Positions 1 through 7,470 of a stretch of DNA of 37,484 nt are shown in pieces. The translations under genes were made by a program, and so were the position numbers. The first letter of the stretch is position 1. Each line of letters opens with the position of its first letter. The DNA comes from an uncultured Clostridia bacterium. GTDB lineage: Bacteria; Bacillota; Clostridia; TANB77; CAG-465. The stretch is taken from NCBI GenBank assembly GCA_934130325.1, contig CAKOYA010000010.1:1-37484 (forward strand), given 5' to 3'. The notes beneath the pieces were generated by a model. That model did not search any database. It had not been told where the DNA came from and saw only the letters and a program-made list of their open reading frames with translations.

Positions 1-140
<140 letters not shown>

Positions 141-355
141 ACTTCCTTTACAAAGAGAACCTTGAATGCTTCTATATCCATATTCTTAAAATTTACAATA
201 CTAATTTTAGCATTCTTTCCTATGTCACTTGTTATAATATGATATTAGTTTATCATATGTTTATTTAGTACACCCTGTATGCTTTCTTTTCATGCTATAA
301 AAATATAATATAGCATTTTTTCTTTTACAATAAAATTCGATTTTTCCTATAATAT
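141..355. other. Intergenic AT-rich stretch without a recognisable gene
   Basis: I see no ribosome site followed by a convincing coding frame on either strand. The only open frame overlapping it begins inside the TA tract and reads as low-complexity Tyr/Ile. It probably holds the far upstream region of the gene beyond the left edge. Confidence 0.5.
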
Positions 356-359
356 AAAA

Positions 360-393
360 AAGAAGCGCTAATTTAACTATTTCTACGCTTCTT
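360..393 (-). terminator. Rho-independent terminator of the propeller-like gene
   Basis: Stem AAGAAGCG / CGCTTCTT with an 18-nt loop. On the minus strand it is followed at once by a run of T. It lies 17 bases past the stop codon of the gene ending at 410. Confidence 0.75.
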
Positions 394-409
394 CTTTTAT
401 ACTATTACA

Positions 410-1552
410 CTAATTTTTTCCAATTCCATTTGTATTTTTGGTGCTATTTTCAATTTCCACTGAATTATCAACTAAAAATTCTTTTATTTTTCTCTTTGTC
501 ACTTGAGATATAAAGTTGGTCTCATAATTGTACAAATATACTCCCATTTCTCCCTTAATTTTATAAAATACCGTACCACCAATATTTTGTAATAGTTCTA
601 CAGACATAGGTATAACTTTTTCAACGCTTTTATCATCCAGATTAATTTTGTACAAAGAATTTGCATCTTCAATATTTACATAAAACAAATATCTATCATT
701 AATAAACATGTATTTTGAACCATCAACTTCCTTGATTTCACCTTTATCTGATACAGACATAATGTCAGAAATTTTTATCTCATCTCCACCGTTTTTACTT
801 ACGTAATAAATTTTATTAGAATCATTTTTATTGACATAGTATATATTATCGGTATCTTGAATAATGTATGAAACATTAGAATTTTTAGTTAAATCTATTT
901 TCTCGTTATTTTCCTTTTTTATCTTGTATAATACCTTTTTTGTTTTTTCATCCTTCACTACAAATAAATTTTCACTATCAATCAAAACCTCATTAATGTT
1001 ATCCGTTCCTACTTCCTTGATTTCTTTACTTTGTAAATCCAATACCTTTAAAACATTATTTGTTCCCTGAGTAAAGTATATTTGATTTGTATCCAATACA
1101 TATTTAGAAAGCTCCTTTTCAATTAAAGGTTCTAATTCATTGCCGCCTTTTTTTAATCTATAAAGTCCCCCCTCTTTAGTTCCATAAATATACTGACCAT
1201 CTGTTTTTATATCAGTAAGTCCACTATTTGAATAAACTACCTTGTCTTCAAACCCATTAGAATAAATACTATTTAAAGTATATACAGGATTATACGTATA
1301 CCCCTCCGTAACGTAATAAACATTATATACTTTCTGCTTTCCTGTTCCATCATCTTCAACGTATTTAAAATTATTTTCTTTACTATATACATAAATCTGT
1401 GAAACTAAATATATACTTATAACAGCTACAATACACAAAACAATATAAGTTATTTTACTTGTTTGTTTTAGATTTTTAGCCTGTTGTTTTTTTCTTTTTA
1501 AATATTCTTTTCTAGTTAATTTTTCATCTTCATCAAATTGTAATCTTTGCAA
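410..1552 (-). CDS. Membrane-anchored, propeller-like (DUF5050-type) extracellular protein
   Basis: 380 residues. A basic, Lys-rich cytoplasmic N-terminus (about residues 1-35) is followed by one membrane segment (about 36-54). The rest is a large extracellular domain of short repeats rich in the pattern I-Y-Y/L-Y-x-I, such as YYVNKNDSNKIYYVSKNGG, typical of DUF5050 or TolB-like beta propellers. I place the start at the TTG at 1552, because AAAGGAG sits 9 nt before it; the upstream TTG at 1561 touches the ribosome site and is too close. A TTTACA-17-TATAAT promoter lies just upstream and a terminator follows, so it is probably a single-gene unit. Its ligand or function is unknown; the propeller reading rests on repeat appearance only. 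Confidence 0.6.
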   Translation of the reverse strand: MQRLQFDEDEKLTRKEYLKRKKQQAKNLKQTSKITYIVLCIVAVISIYLVSQIYVYSKENNFKYVEDDGTGKQKVYNVYYVTEGYTYNPVYTLNSIYSNGFEDKVVYSNSGLTDIKTDGQYIYGTKEGGLYRLKKGGNELEPLIEKELSKYVLDTNQIYFTQGTNNVLKVLDLQSKEIKEVGTDNINEVLIDSENLFVVKDEKTKKVLYKIKKENNEKIDLTKNSNVSYIIQDTDNIYYVNKNDSNKIYYVSKNGGDEIKISDIMSVSDKGEIKEVDGSKYMFINDRYLFYVNIEDANSLYKINLDDKSVEKVIPMSVELLQNIGGTVFYKIKGEMGVYLYNYETNFISQVTKRKIKEFLVDNSVEIENSTKNTNGIGKN

Positions 1553-1587
1553 GAAAATCAACTCCTTTTATCCTCTGTTTCACAAAT

Positions 1588-1616
1588 ATTATATACTAGT
1601 TTTTTTAATTTGTAAA
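1588..1616 (-). promoter_or_regulatory. Sigma-A-type promoter for the propeller-like gene
   Basis: -35 TTTACA (1611-1616), 17-bp spacer, -10 TATAAT (1588-1593) on the minus strand, about 36 bases before the proposed TTG start. Confidence 0.75.
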
Positions 1617-1652
1617 TGAAAGTAATAAATTTTTTGTAGAAATTTGCTGTCC

Positions 1653-2486
1653 TTAAAGATTACTTAAATAATATTCTATATCTTTCTTACAAAGTATAAC
1701 TGTCGCACCTTCTCTTAATAAATAATTTGAAAAATATGTATCCCTCATATATATTTCACCAGGAACTACCAAAATTTCTTTTCCAAACTCTAACATCAAA
1801 CTTGATATTATAAATATTTCTTTATTAAATGCCGCTCTTATAACTAACATAACATCTGCAAGTAACGAAATCATCATACTTTTTATTTCTTTTTTACTTG
1901 CCAAAATATATAACTTATCTTTATTACAATGTTTAACATCAATTATAGAATTTTCTTCAAACAGATCTTTATTATAAATTACATTTATACTAGAATTGTG
2001 TTTGGAATTTATATGAATTATATTTTGATTTTTATTTACAAAACTTTCCAGATTATTTAATAATTTATTTTCTATTGAATCATTATATACAAAAATCTTC
2101 TTTTTATTAGAATTTAATAATTCAATATTACCATAATAAACTATTAAAATTGGAGCATCTATACAATTTTTTAATTCTTTTGGATATTTATCAGAAAAAA
2201 TTGAAACAAACTTTAATCTCTTGGAAATTAAATTTAAATATACATTATTTAATCTCCTCTTTAAATTAATGTCAATTAATGAATAAAACATTTTGTTAGA
2301 AATAACAATATTATTACTATATAATCTTTTAATTAACTTATCTTTATTTTTAGTAGTAGTGTATAACTCATCAATAGAGCTAAAGGCTTTCAAAAGATTC
2401 AATAAACTGTAATAATTCATGTCTTCTACCATTGAAAGCCACAAACATATCTGCTCTTTATTTATATATATCTCTCCTTTTTTCAT
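1653..2486 (-). CDS. Degenerate DprA/Smf-like protein
   Basis: 277 residues. The ATG at 2486 overlaps the rbgA stop as ATGA, so translation is probably coupled. An N-terminal helical SAM-like region is followed by the DprA-type lead-in YPKELKNCIDAPILIVYYGN and, near the C-terminus, VVPGEIYMRDTYFSNYLLREGATVIL spaced as in the DprA tail (VPG ... N.L...GA). The core between them has lost DprA hallmarks: the G-S/T-R motif, the SGxAxGID loop and the FPxRNRI segment are not recognisable. In Bacillota smf lies close to rbgA (ylqF), which supports the family call. Known DprA proteins bind single-stranded DNA and load RecA during transformation; whether this version still can is doubtful. It could have been repurposed or be decaying. 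Confidence 0.6.
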   Translation of the reverse strand: MKKGEIYINKEQICLWLSMVEDMNYYSLLNLLKAFSSIDELYTTTKNKDKLIKRLYSNNIVISNKMFYSLIDINLKRRLNNVYLNLISKRLKFVSIFSDKYPKELKNCIDAPILIVYYGNIELLNSNKKKIFVYNDSIENKLLNNLESFVNKNQNIIHINSKHNSSINVIYNKDLFEENSIIDVKHCNKDKLYILASKKEIKSMMISLLADVMLVIRAAFNKEIFIISSLMLEFGKEILVVPGEIYMRDTYFSNYLLREGATVILCKKDIEYYLSNL

Positions 2487-3370
2487 ATGCAATCTAATGT
2501 AAAATTACCTATTTTTCCATTTTTAAATTCTTCTAAAAATAATTTTGCAGCTTTTTCCATATCAACATTTCCACCAGATATCAAGCATCCCCTTTTTCTT
2601 CCTATTATTTCTAATATATCGTATGGAATGATATCTAAGTTTTCATTTTCAAGCTTATATTTCTTTATAAATATTTCTCTATAAGTTTCATTTTTCATTA
2701 AAATTTCTATTCCGTTTACTGCAATTTCTTCCATATCTAATATTTCTTGCTTAATATTTCCCGTAAGCGCTAATTTTATTCCTATACTTTCATCATCGAA
2801 TTTTGGCCAAAGTAGACCAGGTGTATCTAATAACTCTATATTTCCAGATATTCTTATCCACTGCTTATTTTTCGTAACACCAGGTTTATTTCCAACATTA
2901 GCTACCTGTCTATTTGCTAATTTATTTATTATTGTTGATTTTCCTACATTTGGAATACCTACAATTAATACTCTATATATAGGATTTATATTTACTTTCT
3001 TATCTTTATATTTTTGACCATATATTATATTTCCTTTTTTATTTATTTCATTTACTATATTCTTTATATTTTCACCAATATTTGCATTAGTTAATATACA
3101 ACTTACTCCCATTTTTTCAAAATAGTTCTTCCATTTTATACTTTCATTTTTGTCGGCTAAATCACATTTGTTTAAAATAACAATCCTTTGTTTATCTTTA
3201 GCTAAATTTTTAATAATTGGATTACCACTTGAAACAGGAATTCTTGCATCTAATATCTCTACTACTATATCAATTAATTTTAAATTAGCTTTTATCTCAT
3301 TTTGCGCCTTAACCATATGTCCTGGATACCAGTTAATGGAAACTTTTGAAAAACTTTTTTCTTCACTCAT
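2483..3370 (-). CDS. rbgA: Ribosome biogenesis GTPase RbgA (YlqF)
   Basis: 295 residues. Circularly permuted GTPase with motifs in the family order G4-G5-G1-G2-G3: NKCDLAD (about 75-81), then GIPNVGKST (about 142-150), GVTKNKQWI (about 168-176) and DTPG (about 186-189). The N-terminus INWYPGHMVKA is the characteristic YlqF lead. In Bacillus RbgA drives late assembly of the 50S subunit in the cytoplasm. The start overlaps the end of the upstream membrane-protein gene by 8 bases and the stop overlaps the dprA-like start by 4, so all three are probably on one message. It contains a normal in-frame TCT GGA AAT (about 2841-2848), a useful control for the trmD frameshift. Confidence 0.93.
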   Translation of the reverse strand: MSEEKSFSKVSINWYPGHMVKAQNEIKANLKLIDIVVEILDARIPVSSGNPIIKNLAKDKQRIVILNKCDLADKNESIKWKNYFEKMGVSCILTNANIGENIKNIVNEINKKGNIIYGQKYKDKKVNINPIYRVLIVGIPNVGKSTIINKLANRQVANVGNKPGVTKNKQWIRISGNIELLDTPGLLWPKFDDESIGIKLALTGNIKQEILDMEEIAVNGIEILMKNETYREIFIKKYKLENENLDIIPYDILEIIGRKRGCLISGGNVDMEKAAKLFLEEFKNGKIGNFTLDCI

Positions 3371-3803
3371 TTTTACTATTACCTGCCTTTCGTACTTTCA
3401 ATTTATAAATAATTAAAATTATTAAATTAACAACTATATATGGAATATATATTATATTTTTTAATTGATTTTCCAATATTGCTTGCATACCATAGTATGT
3501 ATGTCCAAGACTATTTCCAACAAAATCTGTAGGTGTATATCCATTAATAAAAGCATCCACATAATCTATCAGCATACGTACACTTAATGTTGTAATACTT
3601 AATATGATAAATAATATTAAAATTTCTCCAAATTTTTTATTATCCTTTTTTCTCAAAGCAATAAGATATGTGAATTGATAAATTAATGAAGCTATGAACA
3701 ATAACATAATTAAATCTGCCCAAACTTGTGCTGTAATATATGGCATAGTTATCATAAAGATTATATAAATTATAAAAGATAATCTAAAAATCTTTTTTTT
3801 CAT
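3363..3803 (-). CDS. Four-helix membrane protein paired with RhuM (cassette 2)
   Basis: 146 residues with about four hydrophobic segments (roughly 6-26, 28-50, 61-82, 117-137) and short polar ends; no enzyme motif seen. Its ribosome site GGAGGTG lies inside the last codons of the upstream RhuM gene, and only four bases separate the two. It overlaps rbgA by 8 bases. The other RhuM gene in this window is followed by a membrane protein of the same size and topology (5001-5432) with the same arrangement, so I regard gene plus partner as one unit. Function unknown. It could be an effector or immunity partner of RhuM, or simply a linked membrane protein. Confidence 0.6.
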   Translation of the reverse strand: MKKKIFRLSFIIYIIFMITMPYITAQVWADLIMLLFIASLIYQFTYLIALRKKDNKKFGEILILFIILSITTLSVRMLIDYVDAFINGYTPTDFVGNSLGHTYYGMQAILENQLKNIIYIPYIVVNLIILIIYKLKVRKAGNSKNE

Positions 3804-3807
3804 TTTA

Positions 3808-4806
3808 TTATTGACACCTCCATTCTTCTTTATTATTAGGCAACGATTTCATTAACAAATCAAAATCACTTTGTAATTCTTTCATTTCTCTTTCACGATA
3901 TATTTTAAATTCTTTTTCTGCTTTTTCTATTGCTTCTTCGTGTGATATTTTTCCTTTACCTTCTAATATTTTTCTTCTGTTTAATAATATTTGATTATCC
4001 AATTCTTGTACCCAATCACTCATTTTCATACTTCTTTGTTCTAACGCTTGTAATTCTGCAAAATCTAAGAACTGAGATACTAATAAATTAAGTCTTTGCA
4101 ACTCTATTTCAGTTAGATAATTTTTAGCAATCTTTACATCATCTATAGTAATATAATCACCTTTAAAATTAGTCATACCAACATATAGTTTTTCGTTATC
4201 TACTCTATTATATATAAGTTCTGCCGCTGTATGTTCGTGAACAGCATAATGTAATTTATTTTGTACTGTCGCAAAGAAATCCTTTGTCATCTTACTTCTT
4301 GGATCATAATCTATACTTGTTGCATAAATATCTGTTACTTGTTGATAAAAGTTTCTTTCACTAGAACGAATATCTCTAATTCTTTGTAAAAGTTCTCTAA
4401 AATATCTATTACCACCTTGTTTTAATCTTTCATCGTCCATTGCAAAACCTTTTTGTATGTATTCATGTAATCTCCTAGTAGCCCAAATTCTAAATCTAAC
4501 AGCTACATCTGATTGAACACGATATCCTAAAGCTATTATCATATCAAGATTATAATGATCTATATTTCTTTTTACATCTCTATTTCCTTCTTTTTGAACT
4601 AACAAGAATTTCTTGTTAGTTGAATTTAATTCCAATTCATTATCATTATAAATTGAATTAATATGTTGACTTATATTTTGTTGTGTTGTTTTATATATTT
4701 CCGCTAATTGGTTTTGAGTAAGCCAAATATCTTCATTTATAAATTTAACATTTACTTTTGTAAGTCCATTTTTATCTTCATAAATCATTAATTCATTTTT
4801 TTTCAT
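3808..4806 (-). CDS. rhuM: RhuM-family protein (cassette 2)
   Basis: 332 residues. An N-terminal winged-helix-like segment, WLTQNQLAEIYKTTQQNIS (about 29-47), is followed by the RhuM signatures YNLDMIIALGYRVQSDVAVRFR and W-A-T-R-R-L, then FYQQVTDIYATSIDYD, VQNKLHYAVHEHTAAELIYNR and a charged C-terminal helix. RhuM was named from a Salmonella pathogenicity island gene. The family is common in genomic islands and defence neighbourhoods, and its biochemical activity is not established. AGGTG precedes the ATG at 4806. It is a diverged paralogue of 5425-6462. Codons for STNKKFLLV form a perfect palindrome (4597-4621). Confidence 0.85.
   Translation of the reverse strand: MKKNELMIYEDKNGLTKVNVKFINEDIWLTQNQLAEIYKTTQQNISQHINSIYNDNELELNSTNKKFLLVQKEGNRDVKRNIDHYNLDMIIALGYRVQSDVAVRFRIWATRRLHEYIQKGFAMDDERLKQGGNRYFRELLQRIRDIRSSERNFYQQVTDIYATSIDYDPRSKMTKDFFATVQNKLHYAVHEHTAAELIYNRVDNEKLYVGMTNFKGDYITIDDVKIAKNYLTEIELQRLNLLVSQFLDFAELQALEQRSMKMSDWVQELDNQILLNRRKILEGKGKISHEEAIEKAEKEFKIYREREMKELQSDFDLLMKSLPNNKEEWRCQ
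4597..4621. repeat. Perfect 12+1+12 palindrome inside RhuM gene 2
   Basis: Arms AACTAACAAGAA (4597-4608) and TTCTTGTTAGTT (4610-4621) around a single T. Beyond a G-G mismatch two further bases pair on each side (TT/AA). It encodes STNKKFLLV on the minus strand. The homologous position of the other RhuM gene carries a palindrome with two coordinated base-pair changes. Confidence 0.9.
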
Positions 4807-5000
4807 ATCTTACACCTACTTTCTTTTCTATAATAATTATAAAAGTTTTTCACAACTCCTACGCATTTATTTTTTTAACATTTTTCAAGAAAAAATATGC
4901 TTAAAATGTAAAAAAAGATTTTATTTTTTTCCTTTATTTTCAAGGGTTTAATAGTGTTTTTTCATAACTCCCCACTTACCAGTTAATATTTGTTTTATTT

Positions 5001-5432
5001 TCATTCACTTTTTTCACCTACTTTTCTATTTTTAATTATCATTTTTATCTGCAATACAATTATATAAATATTTAAAATTTCAAAGCCTATAAAAACTAAA
5101 TATCCCAACAATTCATTTAAAAAACAAAAATTTAAAAAAGCAAAAGGAACACACGTCAAATTAACAAAAATAAAGTATATTATTTCAAAAATTAACGAAA
5201 TAATATTTAACACTCGTTTATTAGTAAAAGTTAAAATCATTATTAAAATCTGAATTATAATTGATATAACTATGAAAGGTAATACACAAGACCCTAATAT
5301 TCCTATTAAATTGCTAACTTTATCATCATAATTTTTTAGATTTTCTAAATTAAAATAACCTAATAAAAGACTTATTATTAATATTGAAATAATCAAAACA
5401 TTTACTATTATATATCTTTTTCCACTATGCAT
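5001..5432 (-). CDS. Four-helix membrane protein paired with RhuM (cassette 1)
   Basis: 143 residues from the ATG at 5432. I prefer this start because GGAGG lies 8 bases before it, inside the last RhuM codons (Asn-Gly-Gly-Tyr); the ATG at 5447 overlaps that ribosome site. About four membrane segments (roughly 7-27, 43-69, 74-98, 103-131) and a basic tail. No motif recognised. The gene overlaps the RhuM stop by 8 bases, mirroring the pair at 3363-4806, which shares the AATGGAGGT junction although the membrane proteins themselves look little alike in sequence. Probably co-translated with RhuM; role unknown. Confidence 0.6.
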   Translation of the reverse strand: MHSGKRYIIVNVLIISILIISLLLGYFNLENLKNYDDKVSNLIGILGSCVLPFIVISIIIQILIMILTFTNKRVLNIISLIFEIIYFIFVNLTCVPFAFLNFCFLNELLGYLVFIGFEILNIYIIVLQIKMIIKNRKVGEKSE

Positions 5433-6462
5433 TATTATAACCTCCATTATTTTTTGTTTCTTCTAATAACAAATCAAAATCAGATTTATATAATTTATCT
5501 TGTTTTATTCTGTATTTTTCAAATTCTGTTAATGCTTTATCGCAAGCAATTTGATGTGATATTTTTCCAGCATCTTTTAGCACATCTAAATCATCTGCTA
5601 GTAAAAATTTATCAATTCTTGTTGCCCAGTCTTCCATTGTCATAGGTATATGTCTTTTTGCTCTGTTTTCTGCTAAATCTAAAAATGCTGAAACAATAAG
5701 TTCTAAACTTTCTAATTCTTCTTTACTTAAATAGTTTTTTGCTATTACCACATCTGTTTCTAAAATTTTCCCATTAGGAGAGTTTTTCCAAGATGTAAGT
5801 CCCATATATTCTTTTTCTGAATCAGATCTATTATATATTATTTCTGCTGCAGTTTGATGAGAAACTGCATAGTGCATTTTATTTTGCACTTTTTTAAAAA
5901 ACTTAATAGTTGTAGGAGATTTTTTATCATAATCTACACTAGTAGCATAAATATCGGTAATTTTCTGATAAAATCTTCTTTCAGATAACCTTATTTCTCT
6001 TATTTCTGCAAGCAAAGAGTCATAATAATCTTCATCAAAAAAAGCCCCATTTGCCATCCTTTTTTTATCTATTATATAACCTTTTTTTGAAAACTCTTTT
6101 AATATATAAGTTGCCCATCTTCTAAACTGAATTGCTCTTTCTGAATTTACTTTATAACCAATAGAAATAACCATATCTAAATTATAATATTGTACATTTC
6201 TTTTTACTTCTCTATTACCTTCATTTTGAACTAGTAAGAATTTCTTACTAGTTGAATTTTGTTCTAACTCATAACTATCATATATATCATTAATATGCAT
6301 AGTAATATTATTTCTGGTTGTATTAAAAAGTTCTCCAATAGCTTTTTGAGTTAGCCATAAATCACCTTCTTCAAATCGCACTTGAATTCCTTTATTATGA
6401 GTTTGTCTTTCAAAAATTAAAAATTCTGCACTACTACTTCTAACCATCAATTCCTTTGACAC
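5425..6462 (-). CDS. rhuM: RhuM-family protein (cassette 1)
   Basis: 345 residues. Same order of blocks as the downstream paralogue: WLTQKAIGELFNTTRNNIT (helix-turn-helix-like, about 36-54), YNLDMVISIGYKVNSERAIQ, RWATYILKEF, FYQKITDIYATSVDYD, VQNKMHYAVSHQTAAEIIYN, and a C-terminal region ending in the codons that hold the next gene's ribosome site. The start is GTG at 6462, 11 bases after GGAG; an internal ATG six codons in, behind AAGGA, is an alternative. It lies directly after fragments of GNAT and DinD genes, which marks the locus as an accessory or insertion-prone site. The molecular activity of RhuM is not known. Confidence 0.85.
   Translation of the reverse strand: MSKELMVRSSSAEFLIFERQTHNKGIQVRFEEGDLWLTQKAIGELFNTTRNNITMHINDIYDSYELEQNSTSKKFLLVQNEGNREVKRNVQYYNLDMVISIGYKVNSERAIQFRRWATYILKEFSKKGYIIDKKRMANGAFFDEDYYDSLLAEIREIRLSERRFYQKITDIYATSVDYDKKSPTTIKFFKKVQNKMHYAVSHQTAAEIIYNRSDSEKEYMGLTSWKNSPNGKILETDVVIAKNYLSKEELESLELIVSAFLDLAENRAKRHIPMTMEDWATRIDKFLLADDLDVLKDAGKISHQIACDKALTEFEKYRIKQDKLYKSDFDLLLEETKNNGGYNNA
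6229..6253. repeat. Perfect 12+1+12 palindrome inside RhuM gene 1
   Basis: Arms AACTAGTAAGAA (6229-6240) and TTCTTACTAGTT (6242-6253) around a single T, at the same codons (STSKKFLLV) as the palindrome in the paralogue. Compared with that copy two positions differ in the left arm (AC to GT) and the two matching positions differ in the right arm (GT to AC), so pairing is kept. Confidence 0.9.
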
Positions 6463-6519
6463 TATTTTTTCATCTCCGTTTCTTTTTTGGATTAACTATT
6501 TATTTTTTATCATAATACG

Positions 6520-6686
6520 TTATTTCCCAGTTAATGTTGTTTTTATCATATCTAACATTCTAACATGATAACCATTATTTTGGTAAAATTTGATTGCTTT
6601 TTCGTTATAACCAAACACAGCTTTTTCACATCCTTTTGACTTTAAATAATAATTTTATCATTATTAATAATACCATCAACTATCAT
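6520..6686 (-). pseudogene. C-terminal remnant of a GNAT acetyltransferase
   Basis: On the minus strand one frame reads YYLKSKGCEKAVFGYNEKAI then KFYQNNGYHVRMLDMIKTTLTGK and a stop. N-x-x-A-I-K-F-Y-x-x-N-G-Y is the usual last block of the GNAT fold. Just upstream, in a different frame, ATG at 6686 opens MIVDGIINNDKIII and stops, so the frame is broken, and the acetyl-CoA binding part is absent. No intact gene can be built. It lies between DinD debris and the RhuM cassettes. Confidence 0.65.
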
Positions 6687-6724
6687 AATTCTATCTCCCT
6701 TGATACCTACTGCTCAGCTGTTTC

Positions 6725-6865
6725 TTAAAGTTTCTTTTCTCTTTCTAGCCATTTTAAACTCTTTTTAGGTGTTGGCATTTCTTCTGGCATCATACCGCCA
6801 ATATCTGCAATTGCCTTTCTAACTTTTTTCCCTACCTCAGAATGTACATCTTTTTCTTCTTTTCT
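6725..6865 (-). pseudogene. C-terminal remnant of dinD (DNA-damage-inducible protein D)
   Basis: The minus strand reads DVHSEVGKKVRKAIADIGGM followed by MPEEMPTPKKSLKWLEREKKL and a stop. G-K-x-V-R-x-x-I-x-x-I-G-G-x-M-P-E-x-x-P-T-P-x-K-S-(I/L)-K is the conserved C-terminal end of DinD. Only about 45 codons remain and there is no start. The fragment follows the TGA of the Ham1-like gene in the same frame. DinD-family genes are SOS-linked in Escherichia coli and often sit in islands with RhuM-like genes. Confidence 0.65.
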
Positions 6866-7468
6866 TCATTGTACATTATTGATTATAAATTTAACAATAT
6901 CACTTTCATCTTCATTTAATTCTTTTTTCTCATCATCAGTAATATCCGTAAAATACTTATTTAATTTTTTATTAATTGATATTGTATTTAGCGGATACCC
7001 TGGATTTATCTTACTACTTGGTTTATCTACAATATAAAAATCTTCTTTACTCCATGTATATGTCTTCTCTACACCACCAGAAATTATTGCTATTCCATAA
7101 ACCCATCTACAAGTTAATTTTCCATTATCACCATAAACATGTGCCAAATTTGAATAGTAATCTATCATTTCATTATCATCTAATCTTTTACCATTAACTC
7201 TTCTAACAAACATTCCCGGTTGTTTATCCTCTGGAACATCCTCTATATATAAATTATCGTCCATTGCCAATACGGGTAATTCAACAATATTAGAGTATGC
7301 CCTTGCTTTTATGATAGCATTTTCAATAGCATCTTTTCCATTTTCCTCAACTTCAACTTTTTTATCTAAATCATTTATTGTAATAATTTCAATATCATTT
7401 TCTAAAAGCCCTTTTTTAAATCTTTTAGCCTTACTCTCATTTTCAGTAGCAAATAATATTTTTTTCAT
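6866..7468 (-). CDS. Divergent Ham1/RdgB-like NTP pyrophosphatase (operon copy)
   Basis: 200 residues. The N-terminal KKILFATENESKAKRF matches the nucleotide-binding start of the Ham1 family (F/LAT.N..K...F). ENAIIKARAYS and LAMDDNLYIEDV match the conserved E-N-A-x-x-K-A and D-D-S-G-L-x-V blocks, here with D-D-N-L, and PGMFVRRVNG replaces the usual P-G-x-x-S-A-R-Y. The family hydrolyses inosine and xanthosine triphosphates (or related damaged nucleotides) to monophosphates, keeping them out of DNA. It starts 2 bases after the UDG-like gene and is the last intact gene of the repair operon. The altered motifs leave the exact substrate open. A second, unlike family member lies at 10165. Confidence 0.75.
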   Translation of the reverse strand: MKKILFATENESKAKRFKKGLLENDIEIITINDLDKKVEVEENGKDAIENAIIKARAYSNIVELPVLAMDDNLYIEDVPEDKQPGMFVRRVNGKRLDDNEMIDYYSNLAHVYGDNGKLTCRWVYGIAIISGGVEKTYTWSKEDFYIVDKPSSKINPGYPLNTISINKKLNKYFTDITDDEKKELNEDESDIVKFIINNVQ

Positions 7469-7470
7469 CT

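Noticed and set aside
4597..6253. The two RhuM palindromes as insertion-sequence ends or a CRISPR array
   Set aside because: They lie inside intact homologous genes at the same codons, show no target duplication, and there is no repeat-spacer series.
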